Position numbers and translations under genes: made by a program. A stretch of DNA of 64,000 bases from Streptomyces cynarae (lineage in GTDB: Bacteria > Actinomycetota > Actinomycetes > Streptomycetales > Streptomycetaceae): the NCBI RefSeq assembly GCF_025642135.1, contig NZ_CP106793.1, forward strand, positions 7,408,001-7,472,000, read 5' to 3'. Positions 16,602-25,571 of the stretch are shown here, piece after piece; positions within the stretch are counted from its first letter, which is position 1; each line of letters opens with the position of its first letter. The notes under the pieces were generated by a model. It was not told the origin of the DNA, made no database searches, and saw nothing but the letters and a program-made list of their open reading frames with translations.

Positions 16602-16639
16602 ACGGCCTGCCCGGTCACGCACGTGACCGGGCAGGCCGT
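16602..16639. terminator. 18-bp perfect stem after the SH3 gene
   Basis: ACGGCCTGCCCGGTCACG (16602-16619) and its exact reverse complement (16622-16639) are separated by two bases. It lies 27 bases after the stop codon. Confidence 0.8.
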
Positions 16640-16801
16640 CGGCATGTTCCGTCGCGGCTCCCGTTTTCGCACTTCTCATACCGGTCCCGATGTGTGGCGG
16701 CACCGCACCCCCGGGAACACATCTCACCAACCAGGGCGAACAGCCCAAATAGGATTAGGTGTTGAGGGACAGGTCATGCGACAGCCCCAAGGATCCAGAC
16801 C

Positions 16802-17604
16802 GTGAAAGCCGGCGCGGCACGGACGGCGGCGCCCTGCGGCCCCTCGGCCGCACCGCCCGCAGAGACGGACGAGGCGTTCGTGACCACGCTGCGCGATCTG
16901 AAGGAGCGCACCGGTCTCAGCCTCGCGGCCCTCGCCGCGCGCACCCCGTACAGCAAGTCCGCCTGGCACCGCTATCTCACCGGCGCCGGGCGGCCCCCTC
17001 GTTCGGCGGTCGAGGCGCTCGCCGCGCTCGCCGGCGCCGACCCCGCACCCGCGTTGACCCTGTGGGAGGCGGCCGACCGCCGGCCGCCCGCCGGCACGCC
17101 GCCGCACGACGGCCCCCGCCGCGGACCGCCCGGCCGCGCCGGCTCCCGCTGTCGGCGGTCGCCCTGATCGTCACGGTCACCGCGGTGGCCGTCGCCCTCC
17201 TCGCCTCCGACCGCTCCGGTGCCCCGGGCGGACGGCTCGCCGCGGCCTCGCCCCGGTGCCGGGGCGGCGCCTGCCAGGGGCAGCTGCCCGACGTGTCCGC
17301 CTGCGACCGGGACGCGCAGACCAAGAGCAAGGTCCGCGACACCTCCTATGCGGTGCGCCTCGAGTACTCCGCGGCCTGCGGCACCGCCTGGGCCGAGGTC
17401 GACGCGGACGCCTCCGACGCCCGCGTCATCTCCGTCCGCAAGGGGCGGGACGTGCTGTCCGCGGCGTATCCGGGAGACGGTTCCGGCGGCTCGGCGAGCC
17501 CCATGCTCGCCGTGACGTCACCCGACGACGTGGAGGCGTGCGCCAAGGTGGACGGCAAGCTGGCGTGCACCGGCCTGGACGCCGAGCCGGCCGAGGAGCA
17601 CTGA
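16802..17604 (+). pseudogene. XRE-HTH / transmembrane / DUF2690 protein, split by an apparent one-base deletion
   Basis: The first part (GTG 16802 to stop 17167) encodes an XRE-type helix-turn-helix (LKERTGLSLAALAARTPYS) and a linker. The second part, in another frame, encodes a membrane segment (LIVTVTAVAVALLASD) and a DUF2690-like extracellular domain with Cys residues (CRGGACQGQ, YSAACGTAWAEV) ending at 17604. In Streptomyces these parts form one protein: cytoplasmic DNA-binding domain, one membrane helix, outer domain. Continuity needs one added base around 17090-17155; a C5 run at 17113-17117 is a candidate. It could be genuine inactivation or a homopolymer sequencing error. GTG 16802 has AAGGA 9 bases upstream. 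Confidence 0.7.
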
Positions 17605-17671
17605 CCGCGTGCCCGAGCCGGCCGCCGCTCCGGGGAATGTACGGTCTCCACACTCTGCCCCGGCCGGAGGT

Positions 17672-17686
17672 CCTACATGTTGTAGG
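17672..17686. promoter_or_regulatory. Inverted repeat CCTACA-N3-TGTAGG upstream of a membrane protein gene
   Basis: A perfect 6-bp dyad with a TGT spacer, 62 bases before GTG 17749. A near-identical dyad lies upstream of the next gene (18530-18544), suggesting one regulator for both. Confidence 0.5.
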
Positions 17687-17748
17687 GTTTGGCTCGTCCG
17701 TCCGCCGGTCGGTATCGGCCGGCCCGTTGTGAGCCGATCGGGGGATCA

Positions 17749-18399
17749 GTGCGGGAGTCCGAGGAGCCGTCACCAGCGGGCGGCCCGATCTTCGAACGGA
17801 TGGTGGACCGCGCCCTCGGCCATCCGGGGATCGCGGCTGCGATCGGCGTCACCGGTGCGGGACCGGCGCGCGAGCAGCTGCGTGCGCGGGCGCTGGAGGC
17901 GCGCGACCGTCTCGCCGGGATCGCCGCCGACGAGTACCACCACTACCTCGCGGTGCGGGCCGCGGCAGCCCGCCGTGACAGGCCGGAGGGGGACGGCGAC
18001 GATCGTATGCAGAAAAGACTGCTGCCGGCGCTCGCGGTCCTGGTGCCGAGCCTCGGAGCCGCGGCCACAGGAGTGTTCCTCCTGTGCGGCTTCGGGCTGC
18101 GGGCCTTCGCCGTGCGCCCGCACATCGGCGACGGGCTCGTGATGTCCGGTGTGATCGCCGCCGTCGTGACGGCGGGAGCGGCTCTCGGGGACCTCGCCTG
18201 GCTTCTGGCGGCCCGCGCCCGGACCCGCCGCGGCGACGGCGAGGACCCCATGGACCGCGATCCCCGGGTGCGCCGGGCCCGTGAGGTCTGGGAGCGCGCC
18301 TTGCTGGAGCGCGCGATCGTGCCGTTCCTGCTCGAACTCGCGGAACTCGAACGTGCAGGGCTGGAGCACACCGAGGAGAGCACCCTGGGTAGCCCGTAG
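17749..18399 (+). CDS. Two-helix membrane protein of unknown function
   Basis: The product is 216 aa. GTG 17749 is chosen because GGGGG lies about 8 bases upstream; the frame is open to 17689. The N-terminal about 90 residues are soluble, Ala/Arg/Glu-rich and probably helical (LEARDRLAGIAADEYHHYLAVRAAAARR). Two hydrophobic segments follow (LLPALAVLVPSLGAAATGVFLL and VMSGVIAAVVTAGAALGDLAWLLA), then an acidic/basic helical tail (REVWERALLERAIVPFLLELAELER). I do not recognise a family domain. It shares an upstream inverted repeat with the following MprF-like gene and may act with it at the envelope. Confidence 0.7.
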   Translation: MRESEEPSPAGGPIFERMVDRALGHPGIAAAIGVTGAGPAREQLRARALEARDRLAGIAADEYHHYLAVRAAAARRDRPEGDGDDRMQKRLLPALAVLVPSLGAAATGVFLLCGFGLRAFAVRPHIGDGLVMSGVIAAVVTAGAALGDLAWLLAARARTRRGDGEDPMDRDPRVRRAREVWERALLERAIVPFLLELAELERAGLEHTEESTLGSP

Positions 18400-18529
18400 A
18401 CTTTCAACGGTCCCCGTACGGGTGAACCTGGCGGCCCCCCCGGCGGCCGTCCCGCGCCACCCTTGCCGGGTTTGCGGGGAACCGGATCGTCCTTGCCGGA
18501 CTCCTACCCTAGGAAAAGCCACCGTTACC

Positions 18530-18544
18530 CCTACGAAATGTAGG
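18530..18544. promoter_or_regulatory. Inverted repeat CCTACG-N3-TGTAGG upstream of the MprF-like gene
   Basis: CCTACGAAATGTAGG is extended by C/G to a CCCTAC...GTAGGG dyad, 67 bases before GTG 18612. One mismatch in one arm against the dyad at 17672-17686. Confidence 0.5.
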
Positions 18545-18611
18545 GTCGATGCGAGTGCTTCCGTCCACGCCGGTCGCTCCGGCCTCTCTCTCGTCAAGGT
18601 GAGTCATCGCG

Positions 18612-20453
18612 GTGCCCCCACAGCAGCAAGCAGAGATCGTCCAGCAGCGCGCCCGGCGCCCGCAGGGCGCGGCGGGGGAGGGCCCCTCCCTGCCCGCGCG
18701 CCTTGGCCCCGGGGCGGCCGTCGCCACGGTCTGGTACCTGCGGCTGATGGCCCTGTTGAACATCGTGGCCGTCGTCTCGCTGCCCTTCCGCAAGGAGGTG
18801 CACGAGCACAACGGCGGTCAGTTCTTCACCCCGTACCTGGCCACCGCCGGACTGGTCTCGGCGGTCCTCGCCCTGTTCCTGGCCATGGTCATGCGGCGCC
18901 GCAAGCGGGCGGCCTGGATCGTGAACATCCTGCTCGCCGGCCCGCTGCTCGCGCTCTATGCGGCCGCCCTGACCCAGCACCAGTACAACCGCCACGTCTT
19001 CAACTGGATCTCCGCCCTGCTCACCGGCCTGTTCGTGGCCGCGTTGCTGCTCGGCCGCAAGGAGTTCCGGGCCGTGGGCGACCGCTCGAACCCCAAGCTC
19101 GCGCTGATCGTCGCCGCCTGCGGCATCGTCGTCAGCGGCGGCATCGGCACCCTGTTGGTGGACGCCACCAACAAGGCGCACACCGAAGCCTCGGCCTCCC
19201 TCGCTGACAAGATCGTGTACGCGCTGCTGCGCGGCGTCAGCGTCGGCCCGCTCGCCGACCACATCGAGCACGTGCACGCCCCCCGCTGGGTGGACATCAC
19301 CATCAACGTCCTGACCGCGGCGACCTTCCTCCTCGTCCTGTACGCCTGCTTCCGCGCGCCCCGCGGCCGCGAGCTCCTCGGCGAGGAGGACGAGCGACGG
19401 CTGCGCGAACTGCTCGCCAAGCAGGGCGAGCGGGACTCCCTCGGCTACTTCGCGCTGCGCCGCGACAAGGCCGTGATCTGGTCCCCGAGCGGCAAGGCCG
19501 CCATCGCCTACCGGGTGGTCGGCGGTGTCACCCTCGCCTCCGGCGACCCGATCGGCGACCCGGAGGCCTGGCCCGGTGCCATCGAGGAATGGCTCGAGGA
19601 AGCCCGTCGGCACGCCTGGACGCCCGCCGTCATGGGCGCGAGCGAAGAGGCCGGCACGATCTACGCCCGGCACGGACTGGACGCCCTCGAACTGGGCGAC
19701 GAGGCGATCGTCGAGGTCGCCGACTTCAGCCTCGAGGGACGCGCGATGCGGGTCGTGCGGCAGGCGCACAACCGGGTCCGGCGCGCCGGTTACACCGTGA
19801 CGATCCGCCGCCACGGGGACATCCCCGAGTCCGAGATGGCCGAGCTGATCGAGAAGGCCGACCACTGGCGCGACGGCGCCACCGAGCGCGGCTTCTCCAT
19901 GGCCCTCGGCCGCCTCGGCGACCCCGCCGACGGGTGCTGCATGATGCTGGAGTGCCGCGACAGCGAGGGCGAGCCGCGCGCCGTGCTCAGCTTCGTCCCC
20001 TGGGGGGAGCACGGCCTCTCCCTCGACCTGATGCGCCGCGACCGCGACTGCGAGAACGGCCTGATGGAGTTCATGGTCATCGAGCTGCTGCTGCGCGCCC
20101 GCGACCTCGGCATCGAGCGGGTGTCGCTCAACTTCGCCATGTTCCGCGCCGTCTTCGAACGCGGTTCCCGACTCGGCGCCGGCCCCGTACTGCGGCTGTG
20201 GCGCTCGGTGCTGACGTTCTTCTCCCGCTGGTGGCAGATCGAGTCCCTGTACCGGGCCAACGCCAAGTACCGGCCGGTCTGGGAGCCCCGCTTCCTGCTG
20301 TTCGAGAACACCCGCGACATACCGCGCATCGGTATCGCCAGCGCACGGGCCGAGGGCTTCCTGACCGTGCCGAGCCTGCCGTCCCTCTTCCGCCGCCGGC
20401 ACGCCCCGGCCGCCGGGGGACAGCCGAAACCGGCGTACGGCAGCGGCCGGTGA
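18612..20453 (+). CDS. MprF-like phosphatidylglycerol lysyltransferase-domain membrane protein
   Basis: The product is 613 aa, GTG 18612. The N-terminal about 250 residues contain roughly six membrane segments; the C-terminal half is a DUF2156 acyl-acceptor domain with GYFALRRDKAVIWSPSGKAAIAY, VGGVTLASGDPIGD, RGFSMALGRLGD and FAMFRAVFERG. MprF/LysX-type enzymes transfer an amino acid from aminoacyl-tRNA to phosphatidylglycerol, lowering surface charge and giving resistance to cationic peptides. There is no fused lysyl-tRNA synthetase here, and the membrane part is shorter than in Staphylococcus MprF. Which amino acid is transferred is not visible. Confidence 0.85.
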   Translation: MPPQQQAEIVQQRARRPQGAAGEGPSLPARLGPGAAVATVWYLRLMALLNIVAVVSLPFRKEVHEHNGGQFFTPYLATAGLVSAVLALFLAMVMRRRKRAAWIVNILLAGPLLALYAAALTQHQYNRHVFNWISALLTGLFVAALLLGRKEFRAVGDRSNPKLALIVAACGIVVSGGIGTLLVDATNKAHTEASASLADKIVYALLRGVSVGPLADHIEHVHAPRWVDITINVLTAATFLLVLYACFRAPRGRELLGEEDERRLRELLAKQGERDSLGYFALRRDKAVIWSPSGKAAIAYRVVGGVTLASGDPIGDPEAWPGAIEEWLEEARRHAWTPAVMGASEEAGTIYARHGLDALELGDEAIVEVADFSLEGRAMRVVRQAHNRVRRAGYTVTIRRHGDIPESEMAELIEKADHWRDGATERGFSMALGRLGDPADGCCMMLECRDSEGEPRAVLSFVPWGEHGLSLDLMRRDRDCENGLMEFMVIELLLRARDLGIERVSLNFAMFRAVFERGSRLGAGPVLRLWRSVLTFFSRWWQIESLYRANAKYRPVWEPRFLLFENTRDIPRIGIASARAEGFLTVPSLPSLFRRRHAPAAGGQPKPAYGSGR

Positions 20454-20492
20454 CCGGGGAAGGTCATTGAGCGGAAGGTCATCGAGCGGCAA

Positions 20493-20531
20493 AGTCCCGG
20501 GTCCGCGGTGAGACACCGCGCCCGGGACTTC
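20493..20531. terminator. Two-part stem-loop after the MprF-like gene
   Basis: AAGTCCCGGG pairs with CCCGGGACTT, and an inner CGCGGTG pairs with CACCGCG around AGA. A 15-bp tandem duplication (GAAGGTCATTGAGCG) lies just before it at about 20459-20488. Confidence 0.8.
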
Positions 20532-20596
20532 GTATGGGTGGGGAGGGGGGAGCCCCACCCCCGCGCCGCCCGCTCCTTTCCGGAGGTACCCCGCCC

Positions 20597-21609
20597 GTGA
20601 CCGTCGTCAAAGCACCTCCGGCCCCGGTCGACCGGGGCCACGACGAGGAGCCTTCGCAGGGCTGGCAGTTCAACTCCTCCCTCGGCCTGACCCTGCTGCT
20701 GCTCGTGCTGGTCGTCGGGCAGGGCCCGATCCGCCGGGCGCTGGGTGCGCCGGTGATGCAGAGCTGGATGACCGTGTTCCTCGCGGTGGTCGTCCAGGCG
20801 GTCCCCTTCCTCGTGCTCGGCGTACTGCTGTCCGCGGCGCTCGCGGTGTTCGTCCCGCCCTCGTTCTTCGCCCGAGCGCTGCCGAAACGGCCCGCCCTCG
20901 CGGTGCCCGTCGCCGGGGTGGCCGGGGCGGTCCTGCCCGGCTGCGAATGCGCCTCGGTGCCGGTCGCCGGGGCGCTGGTGCGCCGGGGGTGACGCCCGCG
21001 GCGGCGTTGGCCTTCCTGCTGTCCGCGCCCGCGATCAACCCGATCGTGCTGACCGCCACCGCCGTGGCCTTCCCCCGTGACCCGGAGATGGTCCTCGCCC
21101 GGTTCCTGGCGAGCCTGCTGGTGGCGTGCGCGATGGGCTGGCTGTGGCAGCGGCTCGGCCGCACCGACTGGCTGCGGCCGCCGGCCCGGGCGTCGTATGA
21201 AGGGCAGAGCAAGGGGGCCGCGTTCTGGGGGTCCGTACGGCACGACGTGATGCACGCCGGGGGCTTCCTGGTCGTCGGCGCCATGGCCGCGGCGACCCTC
21301 AAGGCCGTGGCACCGGCGAGCTGGCTGCGGACGGCGGCCGGCAACCCGGTGGTGGCGGTCCTCGCGCTCTCCGTGCTCGCGGTGCTGCTGTCGATCTGTT
21401 CCGAGGCCGACGCGTTCGTGGCGGCCTCGCTGTCGCAGTTCTCGCTGACCGCGCGGCTGGCGTTCCTGGTGGTCGGGCCGATGATCGACCTGAAGCTGTT
21501 CGCGATGCAGGCCGGCACCTTCGGCCGCTCCTTCGCGCTGCGGTTCGCGCCCGCCACCTTCGCGCTGGCGGTCCTGGTGTCGGTCCTGACCGGGGCGGTG
21601 CTGCTGTGA
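20597..21609 (+). pseudogene. Permease of the UPF0718/YcgR type, interrupted by an apparent one-base deletion in a G run
   Basis: The first part runs from GTG 20597 (GGAGG 10 bases upstream) and ends at TGA 20990-20992. The conserved protein continues in the next frame to 21609. The intact product would read GCECASVPVAGALVRRGVTPAAALAFLLSAP across the join, which needs one more G in the G5 run at 20985-20989. Features: GCEC cysteine motif, SAPAINPIVL and SICSEADAFVAASL motifs of the predicted permease family, about eight membrane segments, about 337 aa if repaired. It overlaps the TIGR03943 partner by GTGA. B. subtilis homologues YcgR/YcgQ are zinc-responsive, but no Zur-like site is seen here. 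Confidence 0.75.
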
Positions 21610-22367
21610 ACCGACAGGCCCAAGCGGCCGTCCTGTTCCTGGTCGGCGGGGCACTGCTGCACGCCGGGACCACCAGCCTGTACCTGCGCTACGTCAAGGC
21701 GGGCCTCCAGCCGCTGCTGCTCGCGGCCGGCGCCGTCCTGATCGTGACGGCGGCCGCCACCTTCTGGTACGAGCTGCGCCGAGCGCGGGCGGCCCGGAAG
21801 CATCCCGGCGGCGGCGAGGCGCACGACGAAGACGACGAGCACGAAGACGGCCACGTCCACCGCGAGCCGCGGATCTCCTGGCTCCTCGTGCTCCCCCTGT
21901 TCGCGCTCATCCTGGTCGCCCCGCCCGCGCTCGGCTCCTACAGCGCCGTGCGCTCCGGTACGGCCCTCCAGCAGCCCCTGGCCTATCCGGCCCTGCCGTC
22001 CGGCGACCCGGTCAGGCTCGGCCTGGTGGACTACGCGGGCCGCGCGGCGTACGGCCACGGACGCTCCCTCGGCGGCCGGAAGGTGGAGATCACCGGGTTC
22101 GTCGCCCTGGACCGCACGGGGACGCCCTACCTGGTCCGCATGGCCCTCAACTGCTGCGCCGCCGACGCCCAGCCGGTCAAGATCGGCCTGACCGGCAAGC
22201 TGCCGCCCGTCCTGCAGCCGGACTCCTGGCTCGACGTCACCGGCACCTACACCGCGAAGCGCACCAAGGACCCCGTCAACGGCGGGATCATCCCCTACCT
22301 CGACGTCATACAGGCGAAACCGGTCGCGACCCCCAGCGACCCGTACGACGAGAGCTGGAACAGCTGA
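21606..22367 (+). CDS. TIGR03943-family membrane protein (YcgQ-like permease partner)
   Basis: The product is 253 aa; GTG 21606 overlaps the permease stop (GTGA). Two N-terminal membrane helices are separated by a His/Asp/Glu-rich loop (HDEDDEHEDGHVHREP), then a third helix and an extracytoplasmic beta-rich domain with VEITGFV, RMALNCCAADAQPV and WLDVTGTY. The Cys-Cys and His-rich loop suggest metal contact. It is invariably paired with UPF0718 permeases and is assumed to form a complex; the transported species is unproven. Confidence 0.82.
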   Translation: MNRQAQAAVLFLVGGALLHAGTTSLYLRYVKAGLQPLLLAAGAVLIVTAAATFWYELRRARAARKHPGGGEAHDEDDEHEDGHVHREPRISWLLVLPLFALILVAPPALGSYSAVRSGTALQQPLAYPALPSGDPVRLGLVDYAGRAAYGHGRSLGGRKVEITGFVALDRTGTPYLVRMALNCCAADAQPVKIGLTGKLPPVLQPDSWLDVTGTYTAKRTKDPVNGGIIPYLDVIQAKPVATPSDPYDESWNS

Positions 22368-22391
22368 GCGTGATCCGGCGCCCGAGCACGG

Positions 22392-22973
22392 TCAGGCGCC
22401 GGACGCCCGCACCCCGTCCAGGGCCACCGTCAGGACCCGGTCCCGCTGGGCGTCGTCCAGGAAGTTCGTCGCCGTGATGCCGGCGACCATCCGCAGCAGG
22501 TCGTCGAAGGTCATGTCCGTGCGCGCCTCGCCGGCCAGCTGCGCGCGCTCGAAGAGCGGGCCGCCCGCCCGGTACATCGACTCCCGGCAGGCCAGGAAGA
22601 TCTCCGACTCGTCGTCCATCGCCTCGCGGATCGCCCGCTTGGTCACCGTGTAGTCCACGAACCGGCGCAGCCAGGAGGTGAGCGCCTCCCACGGCTCACG
22701 GTCCGTGACCTCCCGCGCCACCCGGCACAGGTCGTTCACCTCGCCCGCGTAGACGCTCTCGAAGAGATGGCGGCGGGTGGGGAAGTTGCGGTACAGCGTG
22801 CCGATCCCGACGCCCGCGCGGCGTGCGATGTCCTCCAGGGACGCCTCCGCGCCGTGCTCCGCGAAGGCCTCGCGGGCGGCGGCGATCAGGGCGTCGTAGT
22901 TGCGGGCGGCGTCCTTACGGTGCGGCCGCTGGGACGCCACGATCTCGCTGACGGGGAACGGCGGGGTCGTCAC
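22392..22973 (-). CDS. TetR-family repressor divergent from an MFS exporter
   Basis: The product is 193 aa. The N-terminal TetR helix-turn-helix is clear: YDALIAAAREAFAEHGAEASLEDIARRAGVGIGTLYRNFPTR; the C-terminal half is a helical ligand pocket (FVDYTVTKRAIREAMDDESE). It is divergent from the MFS gene at 23274 with two operator-like palindromes between (23002-23041), so it most likely represses the exporter and itself until a drug-like ligand binds. Confidence 0.9.
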   Translation of the reverse strand: MTTPPFPVSEIVASQRPHRKDAARNYDALIAAAREAFAEHGAEASLEDIARRAGVGIGTLYRNFPTRRHLFESVYAGEVNDLCRVAREVTDREPWEALTSWLRRFVDYTVTKRAIREAMDDESEIFLACRESMYRAGGPLFERAQLAGEARTDMTFDDLLRMVAGITATNFLDDAQRDRVLTVALDGVRASGA

Positions 22974-23001
22974 TGCTGCCTCCCGAGGCGGGCCGGTTGA
23001 A

Positions 23002-23041
23002 GCGGAGGTGTGCCTCCGCTACAGTGGAGGTACACCTCCAC
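23002..23041. promoter_or_regulatory. Tandem TetR operator palindromes
   Basis: GCGGAGG-TGTG-CCTCCGC (23002-23019) and GTGGAGGT-AC-ACCTCCAC (23024-23041) are perfect dyads with shared GGAGGT/CCTCC half-sites, 29 bases from the TetR start and 230 bases from the MFS start. Confidence 0.75.
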
Positions 23042-23273
23042 TTTAGCAGTCGGGGTGCGCCCGCCCTGGGCGCGTGCGGCCGCACGCCCCCTCGTCGGCC
23101 TCGTACCCCCGACCTCGTACCACGGGCCCCGCGCCGATCGCACCGCCCGCCCGTCCATCCGCTCCGCCACCGCTCCCCGCGGCCGTCGGCGTGCTCCACG
23201 CTGCCCTGAGCACGACGGAGTCCTACGACCGCGGCCGGAAGTTCTCGGCCGCGCCTGTTCGGAGAGGCTTTTC

Positions 23274-24860
23274 ATGCCCCGGAAGTCCACCCGCCTCACC
23301 TTCGCGGTCCTCGCGACCGGTGCGGGCGTGTTCTCCATGTTGCAGTCACTGATCGCGCCGGCCCTGCCGACCGTCCAGCACGCGCTGCACACCTCGCAGT
23401 CCACCGCGACCTGGGTGATGACGGCGTACCTGCTGTCCGCTTCGGTCTTCACACCGATCCTCGGCCGGGTCGGCGACCTCGTCGGAAGGAAACGCACACT
23501 CGTCGCCGTGCTGCTGACGCTGCTGGCCGGCTGTCTGCTCGCCGCGCTCGCGCCGAACATCGGCGTGCTGATCGTCGCCCGGGTCGTCCAGGGCGCCGGC
23601 GGCGCGCTGTTCCCGCTGTCGTTCGGAATCATCCGGGACGAGTTCGCCCCGGCCGAGGTGAGCGGCAGCATCAGCAACCTGTCCGCCGTGATCGCCGCCG
23701 GTGGCGGCGTGGGCATCGTGGCGGCCGGCCCCATCGTCTCCGCGCTCGACTACCGCTGGCTGTTCTGGATCCCGGTCGCCGTCGTCGCCGTCACCACGCT
23801 GATCGCCGCGCGCTTCGTGCCCGAGTCGCCGAGCCGTGCCGAGGGACGCGTCAACTGGCCGGGTGCCGTTCTGCTGTCCGCGTGGCTGGTGGCGCTGTTG
23901 CTGCCGCTCAGCCAGGCGACCAGGTGGGGCTGGGGATCGGCCCAGGTGATCGGTCTCTTCCTCGCCGCCGCCGTGCTGTTCGCGCTGTGGCTGTCGGCCG
24001 AGGCGCGTTCCCGTAGCCCGCTCATCGATCTGCGCGTCCTGCGGCTGCCCGCCGTGCGGACGACCAACACGGCCGCGCTGCTGTTCGGCGCGGGCATGTA
24101 CGCGATCTGGTCCTTCCTGCCCGCCTTCGTGCAGACGCCCCGCGCCGCCGGATACGGCTTCGGTGCGTCCGTCACCGCGTCCGGGCTGCTCATGCTGCCC
24201 ATGCTGGTGGCCATGTTCGTCTCGGGCGTGCTGAGCGGCCGCCTGGAGCCGGTGGTGGGAGCCAAGGCGCTGCTCACCGCGGGTGCCGCGCTGGGTGCGG
24301 TCGCCTGCGGGTTCCTCACCCTGTGGCACGACGCGCAATGGCAGGTGGCCCTCGTCGCGGGTGTGTTCGGCTTCGGCATCGGACTGGCCTTCGCCTCCAT
24401 GGCCAACCTGATCGTCGGCAGCGTTCCGGCCGAGCAGACGGGTGCGGCGACCGGAATGAACGCCAACATCCGGACGATCGGCGGCTCCATCGGCGCGGCG
24501 GTCACCAGTGTGCTGGTGACGGGCCGGTTGCAGCCGACGGGCCTGCCGTACGGCTCCGGGTACACGCGTGGCTTCGGTCTGCTGGCGGTGCTGTGCCTCG
24601 GCGCTGCGCTGGCCGCGTTGCTGGTACCGGGCAGGCGCGCGCTGCACACCGAGGGTGCGCCGCGAGCCGCTGCGCGCCGGAGCGGGAGACTGCCACGTCC
24701 GGCACGTGACGCCGCCCGGCGGCCACCAGTTGGCCGGTACCGGGGCGGGCCGGGGCAGGGCTCGCTCACGGCGCCGGTCGGTGCCTCCTCCAGAGGGGGT
24801 ACCGGCCGGCGCCCACCCGTGCCCGCTGCTCGGCGGGCAGCGTCTGAAGGATGCCGCTGA
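23274..24860 (+). CDS. MFS exporter of the DHA2 (14-helix, EmrB/QacA) type
   Basis: The product is 528 aa. ATG 23274 has GGAGAGG upstream; the long open leader before it is not protein-like. About fourteen membrane segments are visible. Motif A LGRVGDLVGRKRTL lies after helix 2, and VVQGAGGALFPLSFGIIRDEF is the motif-C region neighbourhood. DHA2 members export drugs and dyes with proton antiport. The about 70-residue C-terminal tail is Arg/Gly/Ala-rich, unlike the core, and may be an extended reading frame rather than a conserved domain. Control by the divergent TetR is likely. Confidence 0.88.
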   Translation: MPRKSTRLTFAVLATGAGVFSMLQSLIAPALPTVQHALHTSQSTATWVMTAYLLSASVFTPILGRVGDLVGRKRTLVAVLLTLLAGCLLAALAPNIGVLIVARVVQGAGGALFPLSFGIIRDEFAPAEVSGSISNLSAVIAAGGGVGIVAAGPIVSALDYRWLFWIPVAVVAVTTLIAARFVPESPSRAEGRVNWPGAVLLSAWLVALLLPLSQATRWGWGSAQVIGLFLAAAVLFALWLSAEARSRSPLIDLRVLRLPAVRTTNTAALLFGAGMYAIWSFLPAFVQTPRAAGYGFGASVTASGLLMLPMLVAMFVSGVLSGRLEPVVGAKALLTAGAALGAVACGFLTLWHDAQWQVALVAGVFGFGIGLAFASMANLIVGSVPAEQTGAATGMNANIRTIGGSIGAAVTSVLVTGRLQPTGLPYGSGYTRGFGLLAVLCLGAALAALLVPGRRALHTEGAPRAAARRSGRLPRPARDAARRPPVGRYRGGPGQGSLTAPVGASSRGGTGRRPPVPAARRAASEGCR

Positions 24861-24867
24861 CGGCTCC

Positions 24868-25482
24868 TCACCCCTCACCGCCGTCCGCGGCCACCTGCGC
24901 GAGTGTGCGTCCACTGCGGACCGATCGGGCGCGGCGCGGGTCGGGCGTCCCGTGGCCGCCGGACCCGGCATGCCCCGCCTTCACCAGCAGCCAGGCCTCC
25001 TGCTCGCCGCCCCTCTCGCCACCGCGGAACCGGGTGAGCGCGTACTCGCCGTGCAGCTTCGCCCCGTCCAGCCGGAACGTGGCGTGCCCGCGCTCCAGCG
25101 ACTCCTCGAAGGGCACGGGGCGCCCGCGCCGGTCGTGGCTGAGCGGTTGATAGGTTCCGCGGTCCCAGACGATCACGGTTCCGCCCCCGTACTCGCCCGC
25201 AGGAATGACGCCCTCGAAGTCCTCGTACTCCAGCGGATGGTCCTCGGTGGGCACGGCGAGCCGCTTGTCGCCGGGATCGGCGGACGGGCCCTTGGGGATG
25301 GACCAGGACTTGAGGACGTCGCCCACCTGGAGCCGGAAGTCGAAGTGCAGGGTGCTCGCGTCGTGGATCTGCACCACGAAGTGGGGCTCCGCGCCGGATG
25401 CCGCCGTGTCGCCCCGGGGCTCGGCGGTCCGGTCGAAGTCACGTTTGCCGCGGTACTCCCGCAGCCGATCGCTGTCGCCCAC
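24868..25482 (-). CDS. Stand-alone LigD-type 3'-phosphoesterase domain protein
   Basis: The product is 204 aa, matching the PE module of bacterial NHEJ ligase D: FVVQIHDASTLHFDFRLQVG, LKSWSIPKGPS, DKRLAVPTEDHPLEYEDFEG and IPAGEYGGGTVIVWDRG. The conserved His, Asp and Arg residues of the metal site (HDAS, LHFDFRL, EDHP) are present. It removes 3'-phosphate or ribonucleotide ends during end-joining repair. In actinobacteria this domain is often a separate protein. It is convergent with the MFS gene, 7 bases apart. No ligase, polymerase or Ku gene is in the window. Confidence 0.88.
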   Translation of the reverse strand: MGDSDRLREYRGKRDFDRTAEPRGDTAASGAEPHFVVQIHDASTLHFDFRLQVGDVLKSWSIPKGPSADPGDKRLAVPTEDHPLEYEDFEGVIPAGEYGGGTVIVWDRGTYQPLSHDRRGRPVPFEESLERGHATFRLDGAKLHGEYALTRFRGGERGGEQEAWLLVKAGHAGSGGHGTPDPRRARSVRSGRTLAQVAADGGEG

Positions 25483-25571
25483 GTCCGGCTCCTTCCGCCT
25501 CGGTCCCGGGGCCGAGTACCCCGCAGGCCGGCGGAACCACCAGGGGGGTGTGAGCGGGTACCCTCCGAGAC

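Noticed and set aside
18594..20558. 654-codon minus-strand open frame
   Set aside because: It is antisense to the MprF-like gene and has no recognisable domain.
20540..20596. Zur box upstream of the YcgR-like permease
   Set aside because: No AT-rich inverted repeat resembling a Zur site is present.
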